From NCBI GenBank assembly GCA_000492175.2, contig CP097573.1, positions 1,674,001-1,738,000 of the forward strand: a DNA stretch of 64,000 bases, in the 5' to 3' direction. This document shows positions 32,913 through 41,421 of the stretch, in pieces (positions within the stretch are counted from its first letter, which is position 1; each line of letters opens with the position of its first letter). Below the pieces are notes generated by a model that saw nothing but the letters and a program-made list of their open reading frames with translations, had not been told where the DNA came from and made no database searches. Source of the stretch: Firmicutes bacterium ASF500. Its GTDB lineage: Bacteria > Bacillota > Clostridia > Oscillospirales > Oscillospiraceae. The position numbers and the translations under genes are program-made.

Positions 32913-33835
32913 AGCCCGCTCCTCTCGATCTTTAGCGCATAATCTTTATAAGGCATTTCCGCGTCAAACGTAAGAGCATGGTGCGTTGACGATATTTTTT
33001 TAAGTGTCATATAATCTCCGTACTGCGCGGTAAGCATTTCATCAAAAGCGTCTGAAACAGGTATCTCAAGCTGTTCAAAAGGGACCTTATATACCGTCTT
33101 GAGCTGTTCTCTCTGGTAGACAAACCGCCCTCTCCACGTTTCTATCGGAGATATCCGTCTTGTTTCTTTGCCCGACCATTGAGAACAATATTGTTCATAG
33201 CCGCGGCTGAGACGTTCCATGCCAAATACGCCCTTCAAAAGCCTGGCAAATCTGCCCAGTATTCTTCTCTTTAAGGGATAGCGCTTGTCCGGCTGAAAAT
33301 AGCCCTCATAATAGGAGGCATACCTCAAAATCCTCCAGTAATACTTGAGAACTTTTTTGGCCCGCTCAAATTCCGCCTCGCTATCCGGCACATTGTCCAG
33401 CACAAATATGTCAATAAAGATGCCCTTATTTTCGTATGGACGCTTATTCTCAAAGTCGCTGATCAGCGTTGTGTCGGAGTTCCGCAGGCGGCTGCCGCCC
33501 ATCACCAGCCCCGGGTCGGTAAAGGGCGTCTGAAAAAAATACGGGTGCTGAAACTCCTGCTCCGCAATCTGGACCAGTTTTCTGTAATCCTCCCGGAACA
33601 TGAGAAGATCAATATCATCATCCCAGGGAATGTACCCCTTATGCCTCACAGCACCTAGCAGGGTTCCTCCAAACGCAAAATAGGCCAGGCCGTGCTTGCC
33701 GCACACCCGGTCAAACTCAGCCAGCAGGTCCAGCTCCACCGCCCACAGCTTCTTCATCTCCGGGCTTATCGTATAGCCGCACCGGACCTCCTCCTCCAGG
33801 AATCCCTCCGGAAGCTCTATCTTAATCGGCAGCAC
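32909..33835 (-). CDS. LicD family phosphotransferase
   Basis: A 308-residue LicD-fold protein: 'YFAFGGTLLGAVRHKGYIPWDDDIDLLMFREDY' carries the conserved GG and DDDxD metal-binding motif. LicD enzymes transfer phosphocholine or related phospho-alcohols from a CDP donor to glycans. Overlaps the TagD-like gene by 4 bp. It may decorate the flagellar glycan with a phospho-substituent. Confidence 0.88.
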   Translation of the reverse strand: MLPIKIELPEGFLEEEVRCGYTISPEMKKLWAVELDLLAEFDRVCGKHGLAYFAFGGTLLGAVRHKGYIPWDDDIDLLMFREDYRKLVQIAEQEFQHPYFFQTPFTDPGLVMGGSRLRNSDTTLISDFENKRPYENKGIFIDIFVLDNVPDSEAEFERAKKVLKYYWRILRYASYYEGYFQPDKRYPLKRRILGRFARLLKGVFGMERLSRGYEQYCSQWSGKETRRISPIETWRGRFVYQREQLKTVYKVPFEQLEIPVSDAFDEMLTAQYGDYMTLKKISSTHHALTFDAEMPYKDYALKIERSGL

Positions 33836-33864
33836 ATTTCATCACCTCTGTACAACAAACGCTG

Positions 33865-35208
33865 TCAGCTCAATCTATTGACACCTCCGGCGCGGTATTG
33901 CTCCATCACGCCGGCAAGCTCAATAGACAGCCTGCCGGCGCCTTCGTCCAGCCGGCCCTCCGCAATGCAAGTCAAAAATTCCGTGATCTCATACCGCAAG
34001 CCATCTCCGGAGAATTTGTAGAAATTCTTCTCCACTTCATTTGGGTTTTCATAGCGCAGCTCAAAATACTCGGTTTTCCACCAGGGGGCCGGCACGTAGA
34101 TGTAGCCTCGGGTCCCGGAGATCACCAGGCTCCCCTCGCTCTTTACACCCAGCCCAACCTTCGCCGTGGCTACCGCGCCCGGGTACTGCATGTGAATCTG
34201 TGTAAACAAATCGACTCCGCCATTCTGCGGAAAATAGGAATAGAACCGGACATGTTCATACTGAAGCCCAAGCAGCTTGAAGATGGCCAACAGCGGATAG
34301 GTCGCCAGCTCTGTCATACTGCCGCCGTTTCCATTGTCCTGAACCTCACGCATATGGGGCGGCACAAGCTTTGTGAATGTGGCGTCTACACCGACAATCC
34401 GACCGATCTTTCCGCTTTTGGCGCAGCTGACCAGCCGTTGAAAGCCGGGGCAATAGGCCGTTTTGACGGCCTCCATCAGGATTACATGGTTCTTCCGGGC
34501 CAGCGCAAAGAGCTCTTCCGCTTCCTCCTTGGTAAACACCATCGGCTTCTCACACAGCACATGCTTCCCGGCCCCCAGGGCCCGCCGGGCATAGTCATAG
34601 TGCGTCTCGTGGGGGGAGGCGATATAGACCGCGTTTACCCGGTTTAAAAAGCTGTCGTAGTCACCGCTGTAAAACGCCAGCTCATGCCTCTGAGCAAAGC
34701 TTTGGGCGGAATCCACATGAGGGTTGAAAACGCCCTCCACCGTCACTCCGCTGACAAACTTGGACTCCGGGATGAAGCGGTTGGCAATCCGGCCGCTGCC
34801 CGCCACGCCCAACCGAATCAGCGGGTGCTGACGGTCGCGCAGCTGCGTGCTGGATATCCCCTTGGTCCGCTCCAGGTAAACCACTTTACAGTACTCGCCC
34901 AGATAGTCGAACCGCCCTACCCAGTCAGAGCCGATCGTGAAGATATCCACGCCCATCCGGGTGATATCGTCGATCTTCTGGCCCTCGTACTCCTCCACTA
35001 CGATCTCGTCCGCCAGCCCCAGGGCCCGGACATTCTCGATCCGCTCCATCAGCGTCTGCTGGACGTTCAGCTTGCCCCGGTAGCGGTCGTAGTTCTCGCT
35101 GGTCACACCCACGATCAGGTAATCTCCCAAAGCCTTCGCACGCCTCAACAGGCTTTGATGCCCGTAGTGGAGCAGGTCGAAGGTGCCATATGTGATCACC
35201 TTTGTCAT
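33865..35208 (-). CDS. Fusion of TagD-like cytidylyltransferase and Gfo/Idh/MocA oxidoreductase
   Basis: A 447-residue two-domain protein. Residues 1-130: cytidylyltransferase with 'TYGTFDLLHYGHQSLLRRAK' and 'RTKGISSTQL'. Residues 135-447: NAD-dependent oxidoreductase with 'RLGVAGSGRIANRF', 'VYIASPHETHYDYARRAL' and 'HVLCEKPMVFT'. Functional pairing of a cytidylyltransferase with a reductase recalls TarI/TarJ, which make CDP-ribitol, but from different families. ATG 35208 overlaps the CysC-like gene by 4 bp and has GGAGG. Confidence 0.88.
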   Translation of the reverse strand: MTKVITYGTFDLLHYGHQSLLRRAKALGDYLIVGVTSENYDRYRGKLNVQQTLMERIENVRALGLADEIVVEEYEGQKIDDITRMGVDIFTIGSDWVGRFDYLGEYCKVVYLERTKGISSTQLRDRQHPLIRLGVAGSGRIANRFIPESKFVSGVTVEGVFNPHVDSAQSFAQRHELAFYSGDYDSFLNRVNAVYIASPHETHYDYARRALGAGKHVLCEKPMVFTKEEAEELFALARKNHVILMEAVKTAYCPGFQRLVSCAKSGKIGRIVGVDATFTKLVPPHMREVQDNGNGGSMTELATYPLLAIFKLLGLQYEHVRFYSYFPQNGGVDLFTQIHMQYPGAVATAKVGLGVKSEGSLVISGTRGYIYVPAPWWKTEYFELRYENPNEVEKNFYKFSGDGLRYEITEFLTCIAEGRLDEGAGRLSIELAGVMEQYRAGGVNRLS

Positions 35209-35729
35209 GCCGTCCCTCCGCCGCACAGGCCAAAAATCTCCTCCAGCCTGTCCACAATTTTCTCCGGCGGTTCCTGGCCGTCGTTCTCGATGACCACGTC
35301 CGGATGCTCCGGCTCTTCGCAGAGGATATCGACGCCCACCACATTCTTCGTCCCGGAGGTGTACAGGCCCTTCTGATCCCGGCGGTACAGCGTCTCCCGG
35401 GAGGCCTTCACATAGATCTCCCTGTAGTCCTCAATGTGCTCCCGGGCCCAGGCGCGGCAGTCGTTATACATGGAAATGCTGCACAGCACCACGTCGATTC
35501 CCTGATCGGCCAGCATTTTACACATCTCAAAGTTGTAATACGCGCCGCGGCGGCGCTCCTCGGTGGTATATCCGCTCTTTTTATGGAAGGACAGCCGCCG
35601 CAGCTGATCGCCGTCCAGCAGCACCACATCGTTCCGCCTGGACTTCATCCGGCGGTACAGCTCCCCGCCGATGGTCGTCTTGCCCGCCCCTGAGAGGCCG
35701 GTGAAAAAATAGACGGTTCCCTTTTTCAT
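35205..35729 (-). CDS. CysC-like P-loop kinase (adenylyl-sulfate kinase family)
   Basis: A 174-residue kinase with Walker A 'TGLSGAGKTT' and 'LLDGDQLRR', as in APS kinase. The usual 'GFSxxDRxENIRR' segment is changed to 'GYTTEERRRGAYY', so the substrate may not be APS. In Campylobacter a CysC homolog phosphorylates CDP-phosphoramidate during capsule modification, which is an alternative. No ATP sulfurylase is nearby. Confidence 0.75.
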   Translation of the reverse strand: MKKGTVYFFTGLSGAGKTTIGGELYRRMKSRRNDVVLLDGDQLRRLSFHKKSGYTTEERRRGAYYNFEMCKMLADQGIDVVLCSISMYNDCRAWAREHIEDYREIYVKASRETLYRRDQKGLYTSGTKNVVGVDILCEEPEHPDVVIENDGQEPPEKIVDRLEEIFGLCGGGTA

Positions 35730-35739
35730 TGTGTCCTCC

Positions 35740-37770
35740 TCAGTGGTAAATCGGATTTTCCAGCAGTGCCGGGTCCAGCTCCAGCATGGGCATCATGTAG
35801 AGAGGCTGGCTATTTTTGCCTACAAACCGCAGGTCCTTAATCAAGGCATCCACAATACTCATCCGGTTTTCTTGAACGCCCTTCATGTGATCCTCCAGCA
35901 TTTCCGTCCGGACAGACGAGCTGATTGCCTGCTCCACAATTTTGCCGTTCATGGAAACACTTGCGTTATCAAACACCAGCTTCCAAGTCTTTTTGATATA
36001 GCTGTTGATGGTGTCAAACCCATCGACCAACGCTTTCGCCTGCTCTTTGGTCATTGGCGACCCATCGTAGTAATGAAAATCATAGCCATAATACTGATAG
36101 GCATCCCGCAAAAAGTATTCAATAAAGATCCGCTCATTGGTATTGGCAAACTCGTCATAGGTTTTATAGACCTGACTCAGACTGAAACCGGGGGCATAAC
36201 CATCGTCCGTTATGCGCACCGGCTTGCCCCCCAAGGAGCAGTAGGTCATAGTCTCCTCGTGATAGGGCAGATCCAGAAAGGCGGCCAAGGCGGTAAAGGT
36301 CGCTTTGGGGTTCAGCTTTCCATCCTCAAAACGGACGATCACACTATCCCGGCAGATACGGTCCTGTCTGTCAACCATAAAGCTGCGGTTCAGCACGCGC
36401 TCCGCCACCGCGTCGGTGACGATGGTTATCTTTCCGGCTTTTTCGCCCTCACTTAACCTCTGATTGGCCGCGGCGGCCGAGGCATTCATAAACCGGACAG
36501 AGGCCCCGTGGCTGGTTGTAAAGCGGCGCATGGGAATGAAGGTCTTGATGTATTTGAAGCCCGCTAATATAGGCGACTCACACAGGTTGTCATATTCCTT
36601 TGAATGCAATACCGTACGGTCCTTCGCGTCCACCTTTAAGGAATAAACAATGTTCGGAAAGTGGGGCTGGAAAAACAGCGCGGGGACGATTCTGGAGTTT
36701 TTATCCAAAAATTGAGAGTACTTCTGGCGGTCCAGATAAAGGGCGACCAGTATATCCTTATCGGTACAGTCCCGGTTGTGATAGAGCTCCGAGATCAGGC
36801 GGGGGTCCTCCCATTTGACCAGCATCCCCCGGAGCTGAGCCAGGCTCTCACAGCTGTCCAAAGCGCCTCGTATTTTTCCAATGGCGTCCTCAATATGTGA
36901 CATCATGACAGAGGGCATGGCGATCAGGTTGGGGTGGGCGTCAAACACCTCGTTAAAGAAGTCGCCGCCGTTATGGCTGCTCAGCTGCCCATGCCAAATC
37001 AGCCGGGTAATCTCCCGGATTCCCACCGGCCTGACATTCATCTGGCTGTAATCAATATTGAACCGTGCCTTGAAGTCGATGGGGTACTGATCGAGCTCGT
37101 CCCCGAAGAGAAAGACAAGCTTCTTCTCCTCCAGCAGGGGCTTCATATTCAGGCAGGTGAGGTAGGCGCAGAATTCCGCCCAGCTGCCGTAGTGAAGATA
37201 AATATGGTTTTCCCGGGCCACGTCCTCACTGCGGCGCACGTTGTCCCGGAGGTATTCCAGCTCATATTGGGAATAAATGTCCTTCGCCAGGATGGGGTTT
37301 TCCAGATCCCTGAAAAAGTTGTGCTTTATCACGGCATCTCTGAAATTGATATAGTCACCAAACCGCTCCTCACCGACGTAATAGGGGGTATAGCTGTTGT
37401 CATCGTAGGGGTAGAAGCGGATGGGAAGATCTTCAAATTTAATAAAATCCTTCCGGAAAATATAGGGGTATTTCTCCAGCAGCGCGCAGTTTTTTCGATA
37501 GCGCGTCTGGATGAGCTTGATGTTGGGGGCATAGAAGGCCCCGTCCATAACAGACAAAACATCTTCCTTGCAAAAGCCTCTGTTATACAGGTCGCGGAAG
37601 ACGGTGTAGGATATTTTATAGCTGTCTCCACTGCCAAATTGCAGAATATACAGCGCGGCTTCCATCTTCTCCTCCGGAGCCGCCTCCTCCAGGGCGAGGG
37701 TGTATGCCTGACAAGCTTCCTTGCTCTGCCCGAGGCCGGCCAGCCGGCGGGCCAGTTCCATTGCGTCCAT
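35740..37770 (-). CDS. Large unknown protein next to flagellin, possible flagellin glycan transferase
   Basis: A 676-residue soluble protein of no family I recognise. The first ~70 residues look like helical TPR-type repeats ('ARRLAGLGQSKEACQAYTLALEEAAPEEK'). Around residues 495-540 a stretch 'VIVRFEDGKLNPKATFTALAAFLDLPY' resembles the C-terminal helix of sulfotransferases ('..YEDL..dP..tl..l..FLglp'), but no clear PAPS 5'-phosphosulfate loop is found. It is the first gene after the flagellin terminator and begins the modification block, so glycosyl- or sulfotransfer to flagellin is inference. Confidence 0.6.
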   Translation of the reverse strand: MDAMELARRLAGLGQSKEACQAYTLALEEAAPEEKMEAALYILQFGSGDSYKISYTVFRDLYNRGFCKEDVLSVMDGAFYAPNIKLIQTRYRKNCALLEKYPYIFRKDFIKFEDLPIRFYPYDDNSYTPYYVGEERFGDYINFRDAVIKHNFFRDLENPILAKDIYSQYELEYLRDNVRRSEDVARENHIYLHYGSWAEFCAYLTCLNMKPLLEEKKLVFLFGDELDQYPIDFKARFNIDYSQMNVRPVGIREITRLIWHGQLSSHNGGDFFNEVFDAHPNLIAMPSVMMSHIEDAIGKIRGALDSCESLAQLRGMLVKWEDPRLISELYHNRDCTDKDILVALYLDRQKYSQFLDKNSRIVPALFFQPHFPNIVYSLKVDAKDRTVLHSKEYDNLCESPILAGFKYIKTFIPMRRFTTSHGASVRFMNASAAAANQRLSEGEKAGKITIVTDAVAERVLNRSFMVDRQDRICRDSVIVRFEDGKLNPKATFTALAAFLDLPYHEETMTYCSLGGKPVRITDDGYAPGFSLSQVYKTYDEFANTNERIFIEYFLRDAYQYYGYDFHYYDGSPMTKEQAKALVDGFDTINSYIKKTWKLVFDNASVSMNGKIVEQAISSSVRTEMLEDHMKGVQENRMSIVDALIKDLRFVGKNSQPLYMMPMLELDPALLENPIYH

Positions 37771-37793
37771 ACAGTGATCCTCTCCTCAAAAAT

Positions 37794-37819
37794 GGGGGCT
37801 GGGCAAAGGCCCAGCCCCC
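37794..37819 (-). terminator. Terminator after the flagellin gene
   Basis: GGGGGCTGGGC/GCCCAGCCCCC with a 4-nt loop, followed on the minus strand by ATTTTTG. It separates the abundant flagellin message from the modification genes, which may depend on read-through. Confidence 0.8.
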
Positions 37820-37856
37820 TTGTTCATGCGTATGAGATATTTTTGCCTTTGGACTA

Positions 37857-39527
37857 TTAGCCCAGCAGCTGGAGAACGCCCTGAGGCACCTGGTTGGCCT
37901 GGGCCAGCATGGCCTGGGCGGACTGGACCAGGATGTTGTTCTTCACGTAGCTCATCATCTCTTCGGCCACGTCGGTGTCGCGGATGGTGGACTCGGCGTC
38001 CTGGATGTTCTCGGCCATCACGGACAGGTTGTTCTGGGTGTGCTCCAGACGGTTCTGGATAGCGCCCAGATCGCCGCGGACGGAGGAGACATTGTTAATG
38101 GCATCCTTGATCTGCTGGATCGCCGCCTGAGCGCCGGCCTGAGTGCCGATATCAACACTGTCGATTCCCAGAGCGTCCACGTGCATGTCGCCGATGCGAA
38201 CGCCCATCTGGTTGAAGGTTTCAGCGGTGTCGCCGATCTGAAGGGTCAGACCGCCGCCGCCGCCAAGGCCGCCGTCAGCGCTGAACTGGACCATGGCAGT
38301 GGCGCCCTCGCCCTCGCCATTCCAGTCGGCGTCGGTCTGGGCAGCGTCGCCGACCATATCGTTCTTGTAGGGGCGGTCCACGTTCTTCCGCTCGGTCAGA
38401 TACACGGTGCTGCTTTTGTTATCACTGGTCACCTTGAACCAGCTGTTGCCCTTCGCAGTCTTGGACAGGGCGATGGCGGCCTCGGTGCCGATTGTGCTGT
38501 CGCCTTCATTCATGTGCTTCAGGTCGATCACGTTCGAGCCCTTGACAGTGCTGTCCTTACCCACAGCGAAGGTATAGACCTGGTTGCCGATTCGGATCTG
38601 AGAGCCGTCCTTGATGTCCAGATCATTGAAATTGAACGTGCCCTGAGCATACTTATTGTCCTCTTCCTTGACAGCGGGCTTGTCGATGTGGACAGCGCCG
38701 GGCAGGCCCTGGTTATTCGACGTATCACCCGTGAGCTCGACCGACATGTCCTCTGCAAAGTCAGTGGTCGGAACCTCGTTCATCTTCAGGGTAATCGTAT
38801 TGCCCGACCCGTTGATGGTAAACTCAACTCCGCCGATGGTCGCGCTGGCGCTGGAGACGAAGTTAAAGTTGCCGACCGTCAGGGTGATGGCGCCCTTGGA
38901 AACCATGCCGGAGGTGACAGTCGCAGTAGCGACAGTCAGACCGCCAACCTTGATTGTGATCACTCCAGTCGCGGAGGCCTTGGCCGTAAAGTTGCTCAGA
39001 TCAACGCTGTACTCACCCTTCTGAGCCACTCTGGTGGGCTGCACGGCATCGTTCACCGCAGTGACCTCCACTATCTCGCCAACATCGTCGGTGGATTTGC
39101 CTGCCTGAGTGCCGTCCAGCAGCTTGATGCCGTTGAAGTTGGCGCTGTCAGCGATACGGTTGATTTCCTCCTTCAGGGCGACGACCTCCTTCTGGAGGTT
39201 CTCGCGGTCGACCTCGTTCTGGTAGGTGCCGTTGGCGGACTGAGTGGCCAGGTAGTCCATGCGGTTGAGCATGTCCTGGATCTCCTGCATGGCGCCCTCA
39301 GCGGTCTTCACCAGGGAGATGCCGTCCTTGACGTTCTTCTGGGCGGCGTTCAGACCGGTGATCTGAGCACGCATCTTCTCAGAAATAGCCAGACCAGCGG
39401 CGTCGTCGCCGGCGCGGTTGATCTTGTAGCCGGAGGACAGCTTCTCCAGGTTCTTGGACAGTCTGCCGGTGTTGATGTTGTAGTTGCGGTAGGCATTCAT
39501 AGCCATAATATTGTGCTGAATACGCAT
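37857..39527 (-). CDS. Flagellin
   Basis: A 556-residue flagellar filament protein. The conserved D0/D1 N-terminus 'MRIQHNIMAMNAYRNYN...LEKLSSGYKINRAGDDAAGLAISEKMRAQ' (1-140) and C-terminus '...DTDVAEEMMSYVKNNILVQSAQAMLAQANQVPQGVLQLLG' (about 470-556) flank a central variable region rich in Thr, Ser, Gly and Val, the usual site of O-glycosylation. The AGGAG ribosome site lies 8 bp before the ATG. Residues 89-93 (RMDYL) replace the usual RxREL of TLR5-stimulating flagellins. Only one flagellin is in the window. Confidence 0.97.
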   Translation of the reverse strand: MRIQHNIMAMNAYRNYNINTGRLSKNLEKLSSGYKINRAGDDAAGLAISEKMRAQITGLNAAQKNVKDGISLVKTAEGAMQEIQDMLNRMDYLATQSANGTYQNEVDRENLQKEVVALKEEINRIADSANFNGIKLLDGTQAGKSTDDVGEIVEVTAVNDAVQPTRVAQKGEYSVDLSNFTAKASATGVITIKVGGLTVATATVTSGMVSKGAITLTVGNFNFVSSASATIGGVEFTINGSGNTITLKMNEVPTTDFAEDMSVELTGDTSNNQGLPGAVHIDKPAVKEEDNKYAQGTFNFNDLDIKDGSQIRIGNQVYTFAVGKDSTVKGSNVIDLKHMNEGDSTIGTEAAIALSKTAKGNSWFKVTSDNKSSTVYLTERKNVDRPYKNDMVGDAAQTDADWNGEGEGATAMVQFSADGGLGGGGGLTLQIGDTAETFNQMGVRIGDMHVDALGIDSVDIGTQAGAQAAIQQIKDAINNVSSVRGDLGAIQNRLEHTQNNLSVMAENIQDAESTIRDTDVAEEMMSYVKNNILVQSAQAMLAQANQVPQGVLQLLG

Positions 39528-39535
39528 GAGATTGA

Positions 39536-39582
39536 CTCCTTTCGTTTTTTAGTGTGCCCTGGAGCATCCTTGCTCCCGGCAC
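39536..39582 (-). promoter_or_regulatory. Candidate CsrA-binding leader of flagellin mRNA
   Basis: On the minus strand a hairpin (39582-39554) has GTGCC/GGGCAC and GGAGCA/TGCTCC stems and presents CAAGGATG, a match to the core of the CsrA consensus (CARGGAUG) with GGA at the loop. A second GGA lies in the ribosome binding site AAAGGAG (39540-39536). B. subtilis hag mRNA has the same two-site layout, with CsrA blocking translation. Two more hairpins lie upstream (39628-39608 and 39642-39630). Confidence 0.65.
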
Positions 39583-39927
39583 AGTTCTGTTTTGCGCCTT
39601 CCACGTTGAGCACGTGGCCACGATGCTCAGCGCTTTCAGCGCCTTACTATATTTCAGCCGGCCTAGGACCAGATGAAATACCGGTTCCGGGGACCTGCCT
39701 CGGTCTCCTCACCCTTTAATTCGTCCGTAATTTCGAAAAGATAAGGGGTAGTTAAAAAAAATACTGAAATTATTATTTAATGAATTTTTGCCTGGGACCA
39801 GCCTGTACCTGGTCGAAGAGCGGAGAACCTGCGGCCGCCGGGGGCGACAGCCGGAGCCGGTTCATCCGCCGGACCTCAGAGCGGCGGGAAATTTGACGGG
39901 AAATCCCAAGATTTTTTCCCCGGCGCA

Positions 39928-39956
39928 TTGACTTATGTGCCCGAATTGAGTATGAT
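39928..39956 (+). promoter_or_regulatory. Predicted sigma-A promoter of threonine dehydratase
   Basis: TTGACT (39928-39933), 17-bp spacer and TATGAT (39951-39956). The rest of the 471-bp gap 39528-39998 holds the flagellin leader hairpins, an AT-rich block (39735-39790) where the flagellin promoter probably lies, and otherwise nothing I recognise. Confidence 0.65.
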
Positions 39957-39998
39957 ATAGTGCAGTTTTGATTCTATATCGCAAAGGAGAACAACGCC

Positions 39999-41219
39999 AT
40001 GCTCACCCTGGAAGCGTTCAAGTCCGCCCGGGCTGTTCTTCAGTCCGTTCTGCGGCCCACGCCGCTGATTCACTCCCCTTATCTGTCCAAAACCTGCGGC
40101 AACAGCGTCTATCTCAAGCCGGAAAACATGCAGGCCACCGGGGCCTATAAGCTCCGGGGGGCCTATTACAAGATCAGCACGCTGACCCAGGAGGAGAAGG
40201 ACCGGGGGCTGGTGACGGCCTCCGCGGGCAACCATGCCCAGGGGGTGGCTTACGCCGCCCAGGCCGCCGGGGTATCGGCCACCATCGTCATGCCCACCAC
40301 CACCCCCCTTGTGAAGGTGAACAACACCAAGGACTACGGGGCCAAGGTTGTCCTCCACGGCGAGGTCTTTGACGACGCCGCCGAGCTTGCCGCCAAGCTG
40401 GCCCAGGAGGAGGGCCTCACCTATGTCCACCCCTTCAATGACCTGACCCTGGCCACCGGCCAGGGCACCATCGCCTATGAGATTTTTCAGGATCTGCCCG
40501 ACGTGGACGTGATTCTGGTGCCCATCGGCGGGGGCGGTCTGGCGGCGGGCGTGTCCACCCTGGCCAAGCTGCTCAACCCCCATGTGGAGGTCATCGGCGT
40601 GGAGCCCACCGGCGCGGCCTCCATGAAGGCCAGCCTGGAGGCGGGCCATGTGGTCACCCTCCCCGCCGCCAGCACCATCGCCGACGGCGTGGCGGTCAAG
40701 ACCCCGGGGGACAAGGTCTTTCCCTATGTACAGAAGAACGTGGACCGGATCCTCACCATTGACGACAGCGAGCTAGTGGAGGCCTTCCTGGACGTGATGG
40801 AGCGGCACAAGATGGTGGTGGAGAACGCCGGCCTGCTCACCGTGGCCGCTCTGCGCCGGCTGGAGGGCCAGGGCAAAAACGTAGTTTCCGTGCTGTCCGG
40901 GGGCAACATGGATGTGATTACCATGTCCTCCCTGGTCCAGCACGGCCTCATCCAGCGGGGGCGCATCTTCACCTTCGCCGTCCAGCTCCCCGACCGGCCC
41001 GGCTCCCTGCTGGCCGTCTCCCAGATTCTGGCGGCCAACAACGGCAACGTCATCAAGCTGGAGCACAACCAGTTCGTCAACATCAACCGCCAGTCCGGGG
41101 TGGAGCTGCGGGTCACGCTGGAGGCCTTCGGCCTGGACCACAAGGCCCAGATTCTGGACGCCCTCCGGGCCCAGGGCTTCCAGGCCGTGGAGGCGGACAC
41201 CGGGGATTTTTACAACTAA
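39999..41219 (+). CDS. ilvA: Threonine ammonia-lyase with ACT domain
   Basis: A 406-residue PLP enzyme deaminating threonine to 2-oxobutanoate. The PLP lysine is in 'ATGAYKLRGAYYKI'; 'SAGNHAQGVAYAA', 'GGGGLAAG' and 'VLSGGNMD' follow; residues ~330-406 form a single ACT domain ('FTFAVQLPDRPGSLLAVSQIL'). This short one-ACT form matches the TdcB/TIGR01127 group more than long IlvA, so catabolic or biosynthetic use is open. AAAGGAG precedes the ATG. No T-box or other riboswitch is seen. Confidence 0.93.
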   Translation: MLTLEAFKSARAVLQSVLRPTPLIHSPYLSKTCGNSVYLKPENMQATGAYKLRGAYYKISTLTQEEKDRGLVTASAGNHAQGVAYAAQAAGVSATIVMPTTTPLVKVNNTKDYGAKVVLHGEVFDDAAELAAKLAQEEGLTYVHPFNDLTLATGQGTIAYEIFQDLPDVDVILVPIGGGGLAAGVSTLAKLLNPHVEVIGVEPTGAASMKASLEAGHVVTLPAASTIADGVAVKTPGDKVFPYVQKNVDRILTIDDSELVEAFLDVMERHKMVVENAGLLTVAALRRLEGQGKNVVSVLSGGNMDVITMSSLVQHGLIQRGRIFTFAVQLPDRPGSLLAVSQILAANNGNVIKLEHNQFVNINRQSGVELRVTLEAFGLDHKAQILDALRAQGFQAVEADTGDFYN

Positions 41220-41421
41220 CTGCCCACTGCCGCCCGCCGGAGGCGATCAGCACCTCCGGCGGACGGCTATCTGAAAGCGGCGGGCCGGCCAGACGCCGGC
41301 GGACGGGTTGGGCCGTGGGACCGGCCTGGAGCAGTCCGCCCCGCCCGGGGCCTCTCTCCGCTGAGCTATCCTATGCGCCGGGTCCCTCCCCAGCGCCTGT
41401 CCACACAAAGGAGAGACTGTC

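Noticed and set aside
35740..37770. Firm call as sulfotransferase
   Set aside because: Only one C-terminal segment resembles the family; the PAPS 5'-phosphosulfate loop is not visible.
39735..39790. Sigma-D type promoter for flagellin
   Set aside because: The AT-rich block is in the right place but no convincing TAAA-N15-GCCGATAT match was found; a weak TAAC...TCGAAAT is too poor to call.
39780..39998. T-box or other riboswitch upstream of threonine dehydratase
   Set aside because: No T-box sequence, specifier stem or antiterminator is visible; only GC-rich sequence and a promoter.
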